From contig CAZOAA010000027.1 of the NCBI GenBank assembly GCA_964577715.1, positions 1-21,049 of the forward strand: a DNA stretch of 21,049 nucleotides, read 5' to 3'. The translations under genes and the position numbers were made by a program. Shown here one piece after another: positions 14,502 to 21,049 of the stretch. Below the pieces are notes generated by a model that did not search any database, had not been told where the DNA came from, and saw nothing but the letters and a program-made list of their open reading frames with translations. Origin of the DNA: SUP05 sp964577715 (GTDB lineage Bacteria > Pseudomonadota > Gammaproteobacteria > PS1 > Pseudothioglobaceae). The first letter of the stretch is position 1; each line of letters starts with the position of its first letter.

Positions 14502-15350
14502 TTATTCAATTTCAATAAATAGTAAATACTGGGATAGCTCAGGCTTGATGTCAGTAGCTAAATCTTGAAAAGTTCTAAGCGTGCCTTTGGTTTCAATCCA
14601 GTAATATTGTTGAGAAACCCAAGTAATGCTCTGTAGCACTAGCACCATAATTAAAATTGCTAAAGAACCCTTAAGAAAACCAATTAAACCGCCTAATAGT
14701 TTGTTTTTTGTACTATTGATATTACGAGCATTGAGTTTAGCATCAGCGCTACTTAGAGTATTTAATATTTTTTGAAAAAATGATTCTAATAAGCAAGGCT
14801 TACTAGAGTCTATAGAGATGTTGAAGGCTTTTGATAAAAACAAACATAGTCCAACAATAACACCAAATACAATGGCAAATGATAGGGAGATTCGCATGGA
14901 TTCATTACTAATGGTCATTTCTATAAGGCCTAGACTGGCAACAATATCTAGATAGTGCCAACTAAGTATTGCTGAAATTATCAAAAATAGCGATAGTGCA
15001 AATACTTGATTAAGCACACAAGGGTTACTGATAGTTGAAGATGCTTTTGTTAGTTTATATATAAGTTTTTTAATTAGTAAGATGCCTAAGAAAATTGCAC
15101 CAAAAGCAATGGCCATATGTGATTGGTGTGAAAGTAGTAACCAGGTAATAATAGGGCTGGTGGCAAGCGCTTGGTAGAAGGCCCAAGCAATAATAATGGC
15201 TAGAATTAAAAAGACCAAGTTAATTAATTCTTTGGCCAATCCTCGCTTGATTCCAAGTATAAAAAATACAATTAAAATGGCGATAGTTAGCCAGTCAGAC
15301 CAAACTAATAAATTAAGGCTATCCAAGATATTTGCAAAAAATTCGCTCAT
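14502..15350 (-). CDS. cvpA: CvpA family inner-membrane protein, unusually long
   Basis: CvpA was named for its role in colicin V production and is linked to envelope or bile stress; its molecular role is unclear. The 282-residue product has about six hydrophobic segments (20-35, 43-59, 78-95, 115-133, 156-173, 218-242). The N-terminal WSDWLTIAILIVFFILGIKRGL and the C-terminal GGLIGFLKGSLAILIMVLVL plus QQYYWIETK follow the family. E. coli CvpA is about 160 residues with four helices, so this one has an extra central region with two more helices and a hydrophilic loop (about 175-215). AGGGA lies before the ATG. Position directly before purF supports the call. Divergence is high, and function may differ. 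Confidence 0.85.
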   Translation of the reverse strand: MSEFFANILDSLNLLVWSDWLTIAILIVFFILGIKRGLAKELINLVFLILAIIIAWAFYQALATSPIITWLLLSHQSHMAIAFGAIFLGILLIKKLIYKLTKASSTISNPCVLNQVFALSLFLIISAILSWHYLDIVASLGLIEMTISNESMRISLSFAIVFGVIVGLCLFLSKAFNISIDSSKPCLLESFFQKILNTLSSADAKLNARNINSTKNKLLGGLIGFLKGSLAILIMVLVLQSITWVSQQYYWIETKGTLRTFQDLATDIKPELSQYLLFIEIE

Positions 15351-15414
15351 TGTTTTTCCCTAGAATTAAGGCTGATTTTACAAGATTTTTTATTAATGCG
15401 TAACTTCTGCATGT

Positions 15415-16623
15415 TTAATTGTTGAGTTGTAATTTATTTAATATTTTGCTTGCATCTGCTACTGTGTGGAAAGAGCCAAAAATAACGATTCGTTTAAAGT
15501 GTTTATTTGTCAAAGCCAGATGCATTGCACTATTCATATTGTTACAAACTTTGATTTTATCAGATAGATTGAATTTATTACTTAACTCTTTTATTGAGAT
15601 AGCGCGATCAACATTGATTGGGGTTAAATACCATTGATCAATGATTGGTCTTATTTTATCAATCATTGAATTAATGTCCTTATCTTGAAGTGCAGAAAAT
15701 ATTGCAAGTGTGGGTATATTTTCTTTTTCCAGCTCATTTGCCAAAACTTCAGTTGCAGCTTCATTATGAGCCACATCAAGAATAAATTTTTTATTGTTAA
15801 CAGTCTTTATTTGCATTCTTCCTGATAAGTTTGTTGATTTAATGCCTTTTGTAATTTGCTGTTGAGTAATTGGAAAAATTTCATGTAGTTGTTTGATTGC
15901 TTCTATTGCAGTGGCAGCATTTTGTCTTTGATGATTTCCTTTTAAGCCAATATCCCCTAAGCAAGGAAGATCAGCTAATATCAAAGGCGACCCAACACTT
16001 TTTGCATGTTTTATTAACGATTTTGGTGGATTGGTGTCACCACAAATGCAAGGCACACCATTGCGCATGATGCCAGCCTTCTCAAAACCAATTGCTTCAC
16101 GTGTATCACCTAGATAGTCAGTATGATCAATAGCAATATTGGTGATAACACTAACATCGGGGTCGATAACATTGACCGAATCGAGCCTACCACCTAGGCC
16201 AATTTCTAAAACAGCAACATCTATTTTTTCATTGGCAAAAATAACCAGTGCAGCCAAGGTAGAGAATTCAAAATAAGTAAGCGAAACATCAGACCGACAA
16301 GATTCAATCTGTTCAAAGGCTTGACATATAGCTTTGTCGCTAACTATCTTTCCATTGATGGTAAAGCGTTCATTGTACTTGATAAGATGGGGCGAGGTAA
16401 AAGCACCCACTTTAAAATCTGATTGTTGATAAATACTATCAATAAAGGCGACAGTAGAGCCTTTTCCATTCGTACCCGCAACGGTAATAACTTGAAAAGG
16501 AACACCGTTAGGAAATAGTTTTTGATAGACTTTTTGTATGCGCTCAAGCCCAAGATCAATTTCTTGAGTGTGTAGCGCTTCTTGCCAATCAAGCCATTCG
16601 TCTAGAGTTTTTAGTCTTCCCAA
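15415..16623 (-). CDS. folC: Bifunctional folylpolyglutamate synthase/dihydrofolate synthase (FolC)
   Basis: FolC adds glutamate to dihydropteroate and extends the glutamate tail of folates. The 402-residue protein is a Mur-ligase-like enzyme: the P-loop VAGTNGKGST (48-57), TSPHLIKYNERF, EIGLGGRLDSVN, NIAIDHTDYLG, and the C-terminal LSGRMQ and LDVAHN motifs are all visible. The start is a TTG at 16623, used because it gives the expected N terminus (KTLDEWLDWQEALH) with AAGG six bases upstream. No in-frame ATG lies nearby. It overlaps the 3' end of fxsA by 13 bases in another frame. In Pseudomonas a SPOR-domain gene stands between folC and cvpA; here only 64 bases separate them. Confidence 0.96.
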   Translation of the reverse strand: MGRLKTLDEWLDWQEALHTQEIDLGLERIQKVYQKLFPNGVPFQVITVAGTNGKGSTVAFIDSIYQQSDFKVGAFTSPHLIKYNERFTINGKIVSDKAICQAFEQIESCRSDVSLTYFEFSTLAALVIFANEKIDVAVLEIGLGGRLDSVNVIDPDVSVITNIAIDHTDYLGDTREAIGFEKAGIMRNGVPCICGDTNPPKSLIKHAKSVGSPLILADLPCLGDIGLKGNHQRQNAATAIEAIKQLHEIFPITQQQITKGIKSTNLSGRMQIKTVNNKKFILDVAHNEAATEVLANELEKENIPTLAIFSALQDKDINSMIDKIRPIIDQWYLTPINVDRAISIKELSNKFNLSDKIKVCNNMNSAMHLALTNKHFKRIVIFGSFHTVADASKILNKLQLNN

Positions 16624-17063
16624 AATTCACCTTCAATGGTGTTATTTTTTTTAGGTTTTTTGTCCTCAGTAGAGTGAGATCTGTGAATAAAAACCGTGTT
16701 TTTTTGAGAGAATACTTTTTCGGCATTTTTGCTTAAAATTTGGTCAATAAAATAAGTTCTTGACCAAGGCATTAAGCCTAATAACCCAAGTATGTCAGTG
16801 AGAAAACCAGGGGTTAGCAACAACACGCCTGAGATTAATATGACCACACCTTCCATCATCTCGAACGCTGGAGTTTGCCCATTTGCCATAGCGTTTTGCG
16901 CTTTGGCCATGGTTGACCAGCCTTGTTGTTTAAGCAAGGTAGAGCCAATCAGTGCAGTAATAACCACGAGTAGCACAGTGGAAAAACCACCAATTGACTC
17001 GCCAACTGAGACCAGAACATAAATTTCAAGCAACGTTACAATAACAAATAAAGGAAACAACAT
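16611..17063 (-). CDS. fxsA: FxsA family membrane protein
   Basis: FxsA is an inner-membrane protein whose overproduction in E. coli spares F-plasmid cells from phage T7 exclusion; its normal job is unknown. The 150-residue product has the family layout: a first helix MLFPLFVIVTLLEIYVLV (1-18), a second around 27-44 (STVLLVVITALIGSTLL), the KQQGWSTMAKAQNAMANGQ link, and EGVVILISGVLLLTPGFLTD (71-90) with the conserved PGF-TD motif. A charged cytosolic tail ends GEFWED. AGGAG sits five bases before the ATG, inside the trmB stop region. The 3' end overlaps folC by 13 bases. Confidence 0.93.
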   Translation of the reverse strand: MLFPLFVIVTLLEIYVLVSVGESIGGFSTVLLVVITALIGSTLLKQQGWSTMAKAQNAMANGQTPAFEMMEGVVILISGVLLLTPGFLTDILGLLGLMPWSRTYFIDQILSKNAEKVFSQKNTVFIHRSHSTEDKKPKKNNTIEGEFWED

Positions 17064-17065
17064 GA

Positions 17066-17749
17066 TTACTCCTTAGTAAAAATTAAATCCCAAACACCGT
17101 GTCCTAGTCGTTCACCTCGGCGTTCAAACTTAGTCATTGGCCGATGTTCAGGCCTTACTGAATAGTTATGGGCACTTAGGGTGTTTTTAAAGTGTGGGTG
17201 TTTTTCTAGTGTTTCCATCATGTGCTGCGCATAATTCTCCCAATCCGTTGCCATGTGTATTGTGCCACCATTTTGTAGCTTATTTGAAATTAAATCTAAA
17301 AAGTCAGTTTGTACAATGCGACGTTTATGGTGTTTTTTCTTGTGCCAAGGGTCGGGAAAGAACAGTTGAAAAGTCTCGAAACTATTGTCTTCAATGTGAT
17401 GTTTTAATACCTCAACAGCATCATTTTTTATGATTTTTAGGTTGGTCAGTTGGTGCTTATTGGCTTCGTTAATCAATCGACCAACACCCGCTTCATAGAC
17501 TTCAATGCCCAAGAAATTTTTATTAGGCGTGTTAATCGCCATTTCAAGCAAACTATCGCCATTGCCAAAGCCAATTTCCAAAACAATGGGTTGCGGTTTA
17601 GTGAATATAGATTCTAGGTTGATTTTTCCTTTAGGTAAATCAACACCAAATTCTGACCATAATTCATTGAGTCCGGATTTTTGTCCTTCTGTTAACCTGC
17701 CTGAGCGCCGGACGAAACTTTGAATTTTTCTTAGTGGTTTTACGCTCAT
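17066..17749 (-). CDS. trmB: tRNA (guanine-N7-)-methyltransferase (TrmB)
   Basis: TrmB uses S-adenosylmethionine to form 7-methylguanosine at position 46 of the tRNA variable loop. The 227-residue protein has the SAM-binding loop LEIGFGNGDSLLEMA (57-71), GIEVYEAGVGRL (81-92), and the diagnostic catalytic stretch FFPDPWHKKKHHKRRIVQ (130-147). The C-terminal motif TKFERRGERLGHGVWDLIF matches the family's T-x-FE-x-R-G-x-x-x-GH-x-V-x-D-L. The ATG overlaps the xthA stop (ATGA), and fxsA follows two bases after the stop, so this is inside a tight operon. Confidence 0.98.
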   Translation of the reverse strand: MSVKPLRKIQSFVRRSGRLTEGQKSGLNELWSEFGVDLPKGKINLESIFTKPQPIVLEIGFGNGDSLLEMAINTPNKNFLGIEVYEAGVGRLINEANKHQLTNLKIIKNDAVEVLKHHIEDNSFETFQLFFPDPWHKKKHHKRRIVQTDFLDLISNKLQNGGTIHMATDWENYAQHMMETLEKHPHFKNTLSAHNYSVRPEHRPMTKFERRGERLGHGVWDLIFTKE

Positions 17750-18513
17750 AAATCGTAGTCAATAATCAGTGGTGAGTGATCTGAAAATCGCTCGTCTTTA
17801 TAAATCTCAACACGTTTTGGAGAACCTTTGAGGTTGGCACTAAGAATATGATAATCAATACGCCAACCAGTGTTATTTGCCCAAGCTTGTCCTCGATTAG
17901 ACCACCAAGTATATTGTTCGGCTTCTTGGTTGATTTCACGAAATGCATCGATAAATCCGGCCTCACCAAAGAGTTGATCCATCCATGCGCGTTCTTCTGG
18001 CAGACAGCCAGATCGATTTTTATTGCCATTAAAATTTTTAATATCAATCTTTTTATGCACAATATTGATATCGCCACAAATAATGTACTCACGCCCATCT
18101 CTCTGTAACTCTTGTAGATAAGGCATAAAGCGTTTGGTCATAAAATCCATTTTGTAATCTTGGCGCTCTTGCTTGGCAGAGCCAGAAGGGATATAGATTG
18201 AAATAACGCTTAGATTACCAAAATCAGCTTGAATAAAACGCCCTTCAAAATCAAAATCTTCCCATGGGCTAAAAATAACTTGGTCTGGTTTTTTCCTGCA
18301 ATAGATGCCAACGCCACTATAGCCTTTACGCTCGGCAGGTTTGTAATAGGTGTGTATATTTTCTGGGTAGAACTTATCATCAAGTTGATCTTCTTGTGCT
18401 TTGATTTCTTGTACACAAACCACATCAGCATTTTGAGTTTTCATCCAGGTAAAAAAACCTTTTCGCTCAGCTGCTCGAATTCCGTTGACGTTAGCCGTTA
18501 TAATTCTTGTCAT
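17746..18513 (-). CDS. xthA: Exodeoxyribonuclease III / AP endonuclease (XthA family)
   Basis: Cuts DNA 5' of abasic sites and trims blocked 3' ends in base excision repair. The product of 255 residues shows the exonuclease-endonuclease-phosphatase fold: TANVNGIRAAERKGF with Asn8 and Asn10, the metal ligand Glu36 in CVQEIKA, and YSGVGIYCRKKP. Further along are CGDINIVHKKIDIKN (about 145-159), WRIDYHILS, and the terminal SDHSPLIIDY with the catalytic Asp-His. A metal-dependent AP endonuclease is clear. It heads a nine-gene minus-strand series and is divergent from pyrE with 22 bases between start codons. No Shine-Dalgarno site is visible, and the only promoter I can propose places the transcript start at the ATG. 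Confidence 0.96.
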   Translation of the reverse strand: MTRIITANVNGIRAAERKGFFTWMKTQNADVVCVQEIKAQEDQLDDKFYPENIHTYYKPAERKGYSGVGIYCRKKPDQVIFSPWEDFDFEGRFIQADFGNLSVISIYIPSGSAKQERQDYKMDFMTKRFMPYLQELQRDGREYIICGDINIVHKKIDIKNFNGNKNRSGCLPEERAWMDQLFGEAGFIDAFREINQEAEQYTWWSNRGQAWANNTGWRIDYHILSANLKGSPKRVEIYKDERFSDHSPLIIDYDL

Positions 18514-18520
18514 TGGAAAT

Positions 18521-18550
18521 ATTTTAGAGGAATGTATGCAGCAATATCAA
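18521..18550 (-). promoter_or_regulatory. Candidate xthA promoter inside the pyrE start region
   Basis: On the minus strand TTGATA (complement of 18545-18550) and TAAAAT (complement of 18521-18526) are 18 bases apart. Transcription would begin around 18514, next to the xthA ATG at 18513, giving a nearly leaderless mRNA. It overlaps the pyrE start codon, so the two genes could interfere. AT-rich DNA makes chance matches common. Confidence 0.3.
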
Positions 18551-19174
18551 AAAGAATTCGTGGACTTTATGCTAGAGATAGGAGCGTTAAAGTTTGGTGA
18601 ATTTACGCTTAAATCTGGTCGAGTTAGCCCATACTTCTTTAATGCAGGCTCGTTTAACACGGGCAATCATCTATCAAAATTAGGCAAATTTTATGCACAA
18701 GCGATTACTGAGAGTGGGATGGAGTTTGATGTGTTGTTCGGCCCAGCATACAAGGGCATACCATTAGCAACTGCCTGTGCAATGGCGCTTAATGACTCAT
18801 TCAATAAAAATGTGCCGTATAGTTTTAATCGTAAAGAAGCCAAAACTCATGGTGAGGGCGGTGATATTGTTGGTCATGCTTTGGAGGGTGATATTTTGAT
18901 TATTGATGATGTCATTACAGCTGGCACTGCAATTCGTGAGGCGATGGATATTATTGATGCAAACGGTGCTAAAGCTAAAGGCGTAATTGTGGCAGTTGAT
19001 CGTCAAGAAAAAGGTAAAGGCGATAAATCAGCTATTCAAGAAGTTGAAGAAAATTTTGGTATTACAGTTTTAAGCATTATTAGCTTAGCACATTTGATTG
19101 ACTATTTGAAGCAAGGCGATGATCAAGTATTAATCGAACGCATTGAAGCTTATCGAGATCAATACGGCGTTTAG
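18536..19174 (+). CDS. pyrE: Orotate phosphoribosyltransferase (PyrE)
   Basis: PyrE joins orotate to PRPP to make orotidine monophosphate, the fifth step of pyrimidine synthesis. The 212-residue product follows E. coli PyrE throughout: FGEFTLKSGRVSPYFFNAG (20-38), FGPAYKGIPLA (68-78), FNRKEAKTHGEGG (97-109) and the PRPP loop ILIIDDVITAGTAIRE (120-135). The ATG at 18536 is chosen because AGAGG lies six bases upstream and the family begins M-x-x-Y-Q-x-x-F; an open extension to 18485 runs antisense to xthA and is not family-like. A TATAAT at 18499-18504 could be its -10 box, though no good -35 box accompanies it. The stop codon overlaps that of convergent ald by three bases. Confidence 0.97.
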   Translation: MQQYQKEFVDFMLEIGALKFGEFTLKSGRVSPYFFNAGSFNTGNHLSKLGKFYAQAITESGMEFDVLFGPAYKGIPLATACAMALNDSFNKNVPYSFNRKEAKTHGEGGDIVGHALEGDILIIDDVITAGTAIREAMDIIDANGAKAKGVIVAVDRQEKGKGDKSAIQEVEENFGITVLSIISLAHLIDYLKQGDDQVLIERIEAYRDQYGV

Positions 19175-20280
19175 AAATTAACTGGATTATATTGATAGTT
19201 AAGACTCTCAGCTACCGCTCTATGTGTAACACTTCCTTGGTAAATATTTAGGCCGTTAAGTAGGTTTGAGTCATCAAGCATTGCTTGTTGTACGCCTTGG
19301 TTGGCGAGTTTAATAATATAAGGCAAGGTTGCGTTGGTCAGTGCTAAAGTAGCAGTTTGTGCAACCGCACCTGGCATATTGCCCACACAATAATGAATAA
19401 TATCATCAATGACATAAGTAGGTTGGTCGTGTGTGGTAACTTTTGAAGTCTCAAAACAACCACCCTGGTCAATTGATACATCAACCAATACCGAGCATTT
19501 TTTCATGAGTTTAAGCATATCTTGAGTAATGAGCTTTGGTGCTGATGCACCAGCAACAAGTGCAGCGCCAATCACTAAATCTGCAGATTTTAATTGCGCC
19601 TCAATATTGGTTTGATTAGATAAATCAATGGTTAATTGTGATGGGTATTTTTCTTGAAAATTGGTTAGTCGTTTTGAGAGTGAGCGATTAAGAATAGTGA
19701 CTTTCGCGCCCATGCCAAGTGCTACTTTGGCCGCATTCATGCCCACAACGCCACCGCCTAGAACTAATACTTGCGCTGGTTCTACACCTGTTGCCCCACT
19801 AAGCAACACCCCAGAGCCACCTTGAGTTTTTTCTAGGTGATGAGCGCCAGATTGGATTGACATTCGCCCTGCAATTTCACTCATGGGCTGTAACAAAGGT
19901 AGACGCCCATTGTCATCAGTAATGGTTTCATAGGCGATGCAGGTCGCCCCTGATTGAATTAACAACTCTGCTTGTTGTTTGTCTGCTGCTAAATGTAAAT
20001 AAGTAAATAGAGTCTGATCTTGATGAAGCAGTTTGCATTCGCTAGGCTGCGGCTCCTTAACCTTGATGATCATTTCAGCTCGATTAAAAACATCTTTAGC
20101 TGAATTTACAATACTGGCACCTGATATTTGATAATCTTGGTTGTTGAACCCGATAGCACTACCTGCATTTGATTGAACAACAACCTGATGCCCAAGATCA
20201 ATCAGTGTTTTTGCGCCTGTTGGTGTTAATGCAACACGATATTCGTGAGTTTTAATTTCTTTTGGAATACCAATAATCAT
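19171..20280 (-). CDS. ald: Alanine dehydrogenase
   Basis: Catalyses NAD-dependent interconversion of L-alanine with pyruvate and ammonia. The 369-residue protein has the N-terminal MIIGIPKEIKTHEYRVALTP with Arg15, Lys74 in IKVKEPQ and His96 in YLHLA, the substrate-site residues of the family. The dinucleotide-binding motif VLGGGVVGMNAAKVALGMGA spans 173-192, with NRS behind the second strand. VDVSIDQGGCFETS and MPGAVAQTAT are further family blocks; they separate it from the related transhydrogenase alpha subunit. It may help assimilate or release ammonia. The gene converges on pyrE with overlapping stop codons, leaving no room for a terminator between them. It is divergent from the pirin gene with a 35-base gap. 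A TATAAT box on the minus strand (20300-20305) may serve it. Confidence 0.97.
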   Translation of the reverse strand: MIIGIPKEIKTHEYRVALTPTGAKTLIDLGHQVVVQSNAGSAIGFNNQDYQISGASIVNSAKDVFNRAEMIIKVKEPQPSECKLLHQDQTLFTYLHLAADKQQAELLIQSGATCIAYETITDDNGRLPLLQPMSEIAGRMSIQSGAHHLEKTQGGSGVLLSGATGVEPAQVLVLGGGVVGMNAAKVALGMGAKVTILNRSLSKRLTNFQEKYPSQLTIDLSNQTNIEAQLKSADLVIGAALVAGASAPKLITQDMLKLMKKCSVLVDVSIDQGGCFETSKVTTHDQPTYVIDDIIHYCVGNMPGAVAQTATLALTNATLPYIIKLANQGVQQAMLDDSNLLNGLNIYQGSVTHRAVAESLNYQYNPVNF

Positions 20281-20315
20281 GCTAATATTGTAGTATGAAA
20301 TTATAGGAATTTGTG

Positions 20316-21047
20316 ATGATCATTAAAATTAGCGCAAAAGAAACACTTGAGGGTGATGGTGTTATTGTCAATCGTTTATTTCCCGTGTCTGGTCGAATGA
20401 ACTTTGACCCATTTGTATTATGGGATCATTTTGATATTGGTGCTGGACATGGCTTCCCTGATCATCCTCATCGTGGTTTTGAGGCGATTACCTACATGCT
20501 TAGTGGCGGTATGCATCATCAAGATAATCTAGGCAATGATGTTTTTGTAAGCCGAGGCGGGGCACAAGTGTTTTGTGCTGGCAAAGGAATTGTGCATTCA
20601 GAAATGCCAGCAGAAGAGGGGCAAAGTAGTGGCATTCAATTGTGGATTAATTTACCTCAACAGTTAAAAACAATTAATCCGAGTTATCAACAAATGTTAG
20701 ACAAAGACTTGCCTATGACTGATTTTGTAGGGGGTTGTTGTCGTACAATAGTAGGTGAGGCCTCACCTGTTAAGCTGCATACTGATGTTACTTATCAGCA
20801 TGTTAGTCTTGCAAAAGACAATAATTACCAAATCTATATTAATCAAGGTCTTAATGCAATTATTTATATGTTATCAGGTGATATTATTTTAGGCGATGAA
20901 ACACTTGGCATGACTGAGTCATTATTAATTGAAGCTCACAAAGAGCAGAACATATCTATTCAAGCGAAATTAGATAGTGAATTTATGTTTTGTTGTGGTA
21001 CCCCTCACCATCAGCCAATATACCAACATGGTTCGTATGTTGATTAG
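20316..21047 (+). CDS. Pirin family cupin protein
   Basis: Pirins are bicupin iron proteins. Some, such as E. coli YhhW, show quercetin dioxygenase activity, but the physiological role in most bacteria is unknown. The 243-residue product has the pirin N-terminal block FDPFVLWDHFD (30-40), the metal ligands His50 and His52 in FPDHPHRGFE, and His94 and Glu96 in GIVHSEMP. All four ligands are present, so the metal site is probably intact. A second cupin domain follows (about 130-235; GLNAIIYMLSGDI), ending CCGTPHHQPIYQHG. The ATG at 20316 is preferred to the GTG at 20313, having AGGA seven bases upstream. The complete gene ends two bases before the window does. Confidence 0.94.
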   Translation: MIIKISAKETLEGDGVIVNRLFPVSGRMNFDPFVLWDHFDIGAGHGFPDHPHRGFEAITYMLSGGMHHQDNLGNDVFVSRGGAQVFCAGKGIVHSEMPAEEGQSSGIQLWINLPQQLKTINPSYQQMLDKDLPMTDFVGGCCRTIVGEASPVKLHTDVTYQHVSLAKDNNYQIYINQGLNAIIYMLSGDIILGDETLGMTESLLIEAHKEQNISIQAKLDSEFMFCCGTPHHQPIYQHGSYVD

Positions 21048-21049
21048 TG

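Noticed and set aside
18485..18535. N-terminal extension of pyrE by 17 codons
   Set aside because: It is antisense to the conserved start of xthA, lacks a ribosome binding site and is absent from the PyrE family. The ATG at 18536 has AGAGG in front.

Overview
The window is AT-rich DNA from a gammaproteobacterium. Gene order (folC-cvpA-purF-metZ, yajC-secD-secF, fabA-fabB, xthA/pyrE divergent) and protein sequences fit the class. The low GC and compact style suggest a sulfur-oxidiser of the SUP05/Thioglobus type or a related mussel or clam symbiont. That lineage call is an inference made without any database search.

Left end (1-3989), accessory region behind an rRNA operon. The window opens inside the 3' end of a 5S rRNA gene (1-42) with its terminator. 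A HigB-HigA toxin-antitoxin pair follows (142-713). Directly after higA lies a second, decayed 3' part of a 5S gene (717-782) with its own terminator, so higBA sits between two copies of the 5S 3' end. From 832 to about 1224 there is no gene but a run of separate inverted repeats. Then comes a two-gene operon with its own promoter: a 70-residue helical protein of unknown function (1286-1498) joined by an ATGA overlap to a 775-residue GHKL-type ATPase (1495-3822). The ATPase uses almost only AGA/AGG for arginine, unlike the housekeeping genes. This operon is the best candidate here for a little-described system; a defence or DNA-transaction role is an inference.

Middle (3990-10008). A minus-strand group encodes a rhodanese-like protein, an unrecognised 221-residue protein and thioredoxin 2 (trxC). 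Divergent from it is a plus-strand run serS-yajC-secD-secF: seryl-tRNA synthetase, then the accessory subunits of the Sec translocon.

Right (10021-21047). A tight minus-strand series of nine genes reads xthA-trmB-fxsA-folC-cvpA-purF-metZ-fabA-fabB (DNA repair, tRNA modification, folate, purine, methionine and unsaturated fatty acid synthesis), with overlaps or gaps of at most 64 bases. pyrE is divergent from xthA and overlaps the stop codon of the convergent alanine dehydrogenase gene ald. A pirin-family gene, divergent from ald, closes the window. No tRNA, CRISPR array, insertion sequence or phage gene was found.
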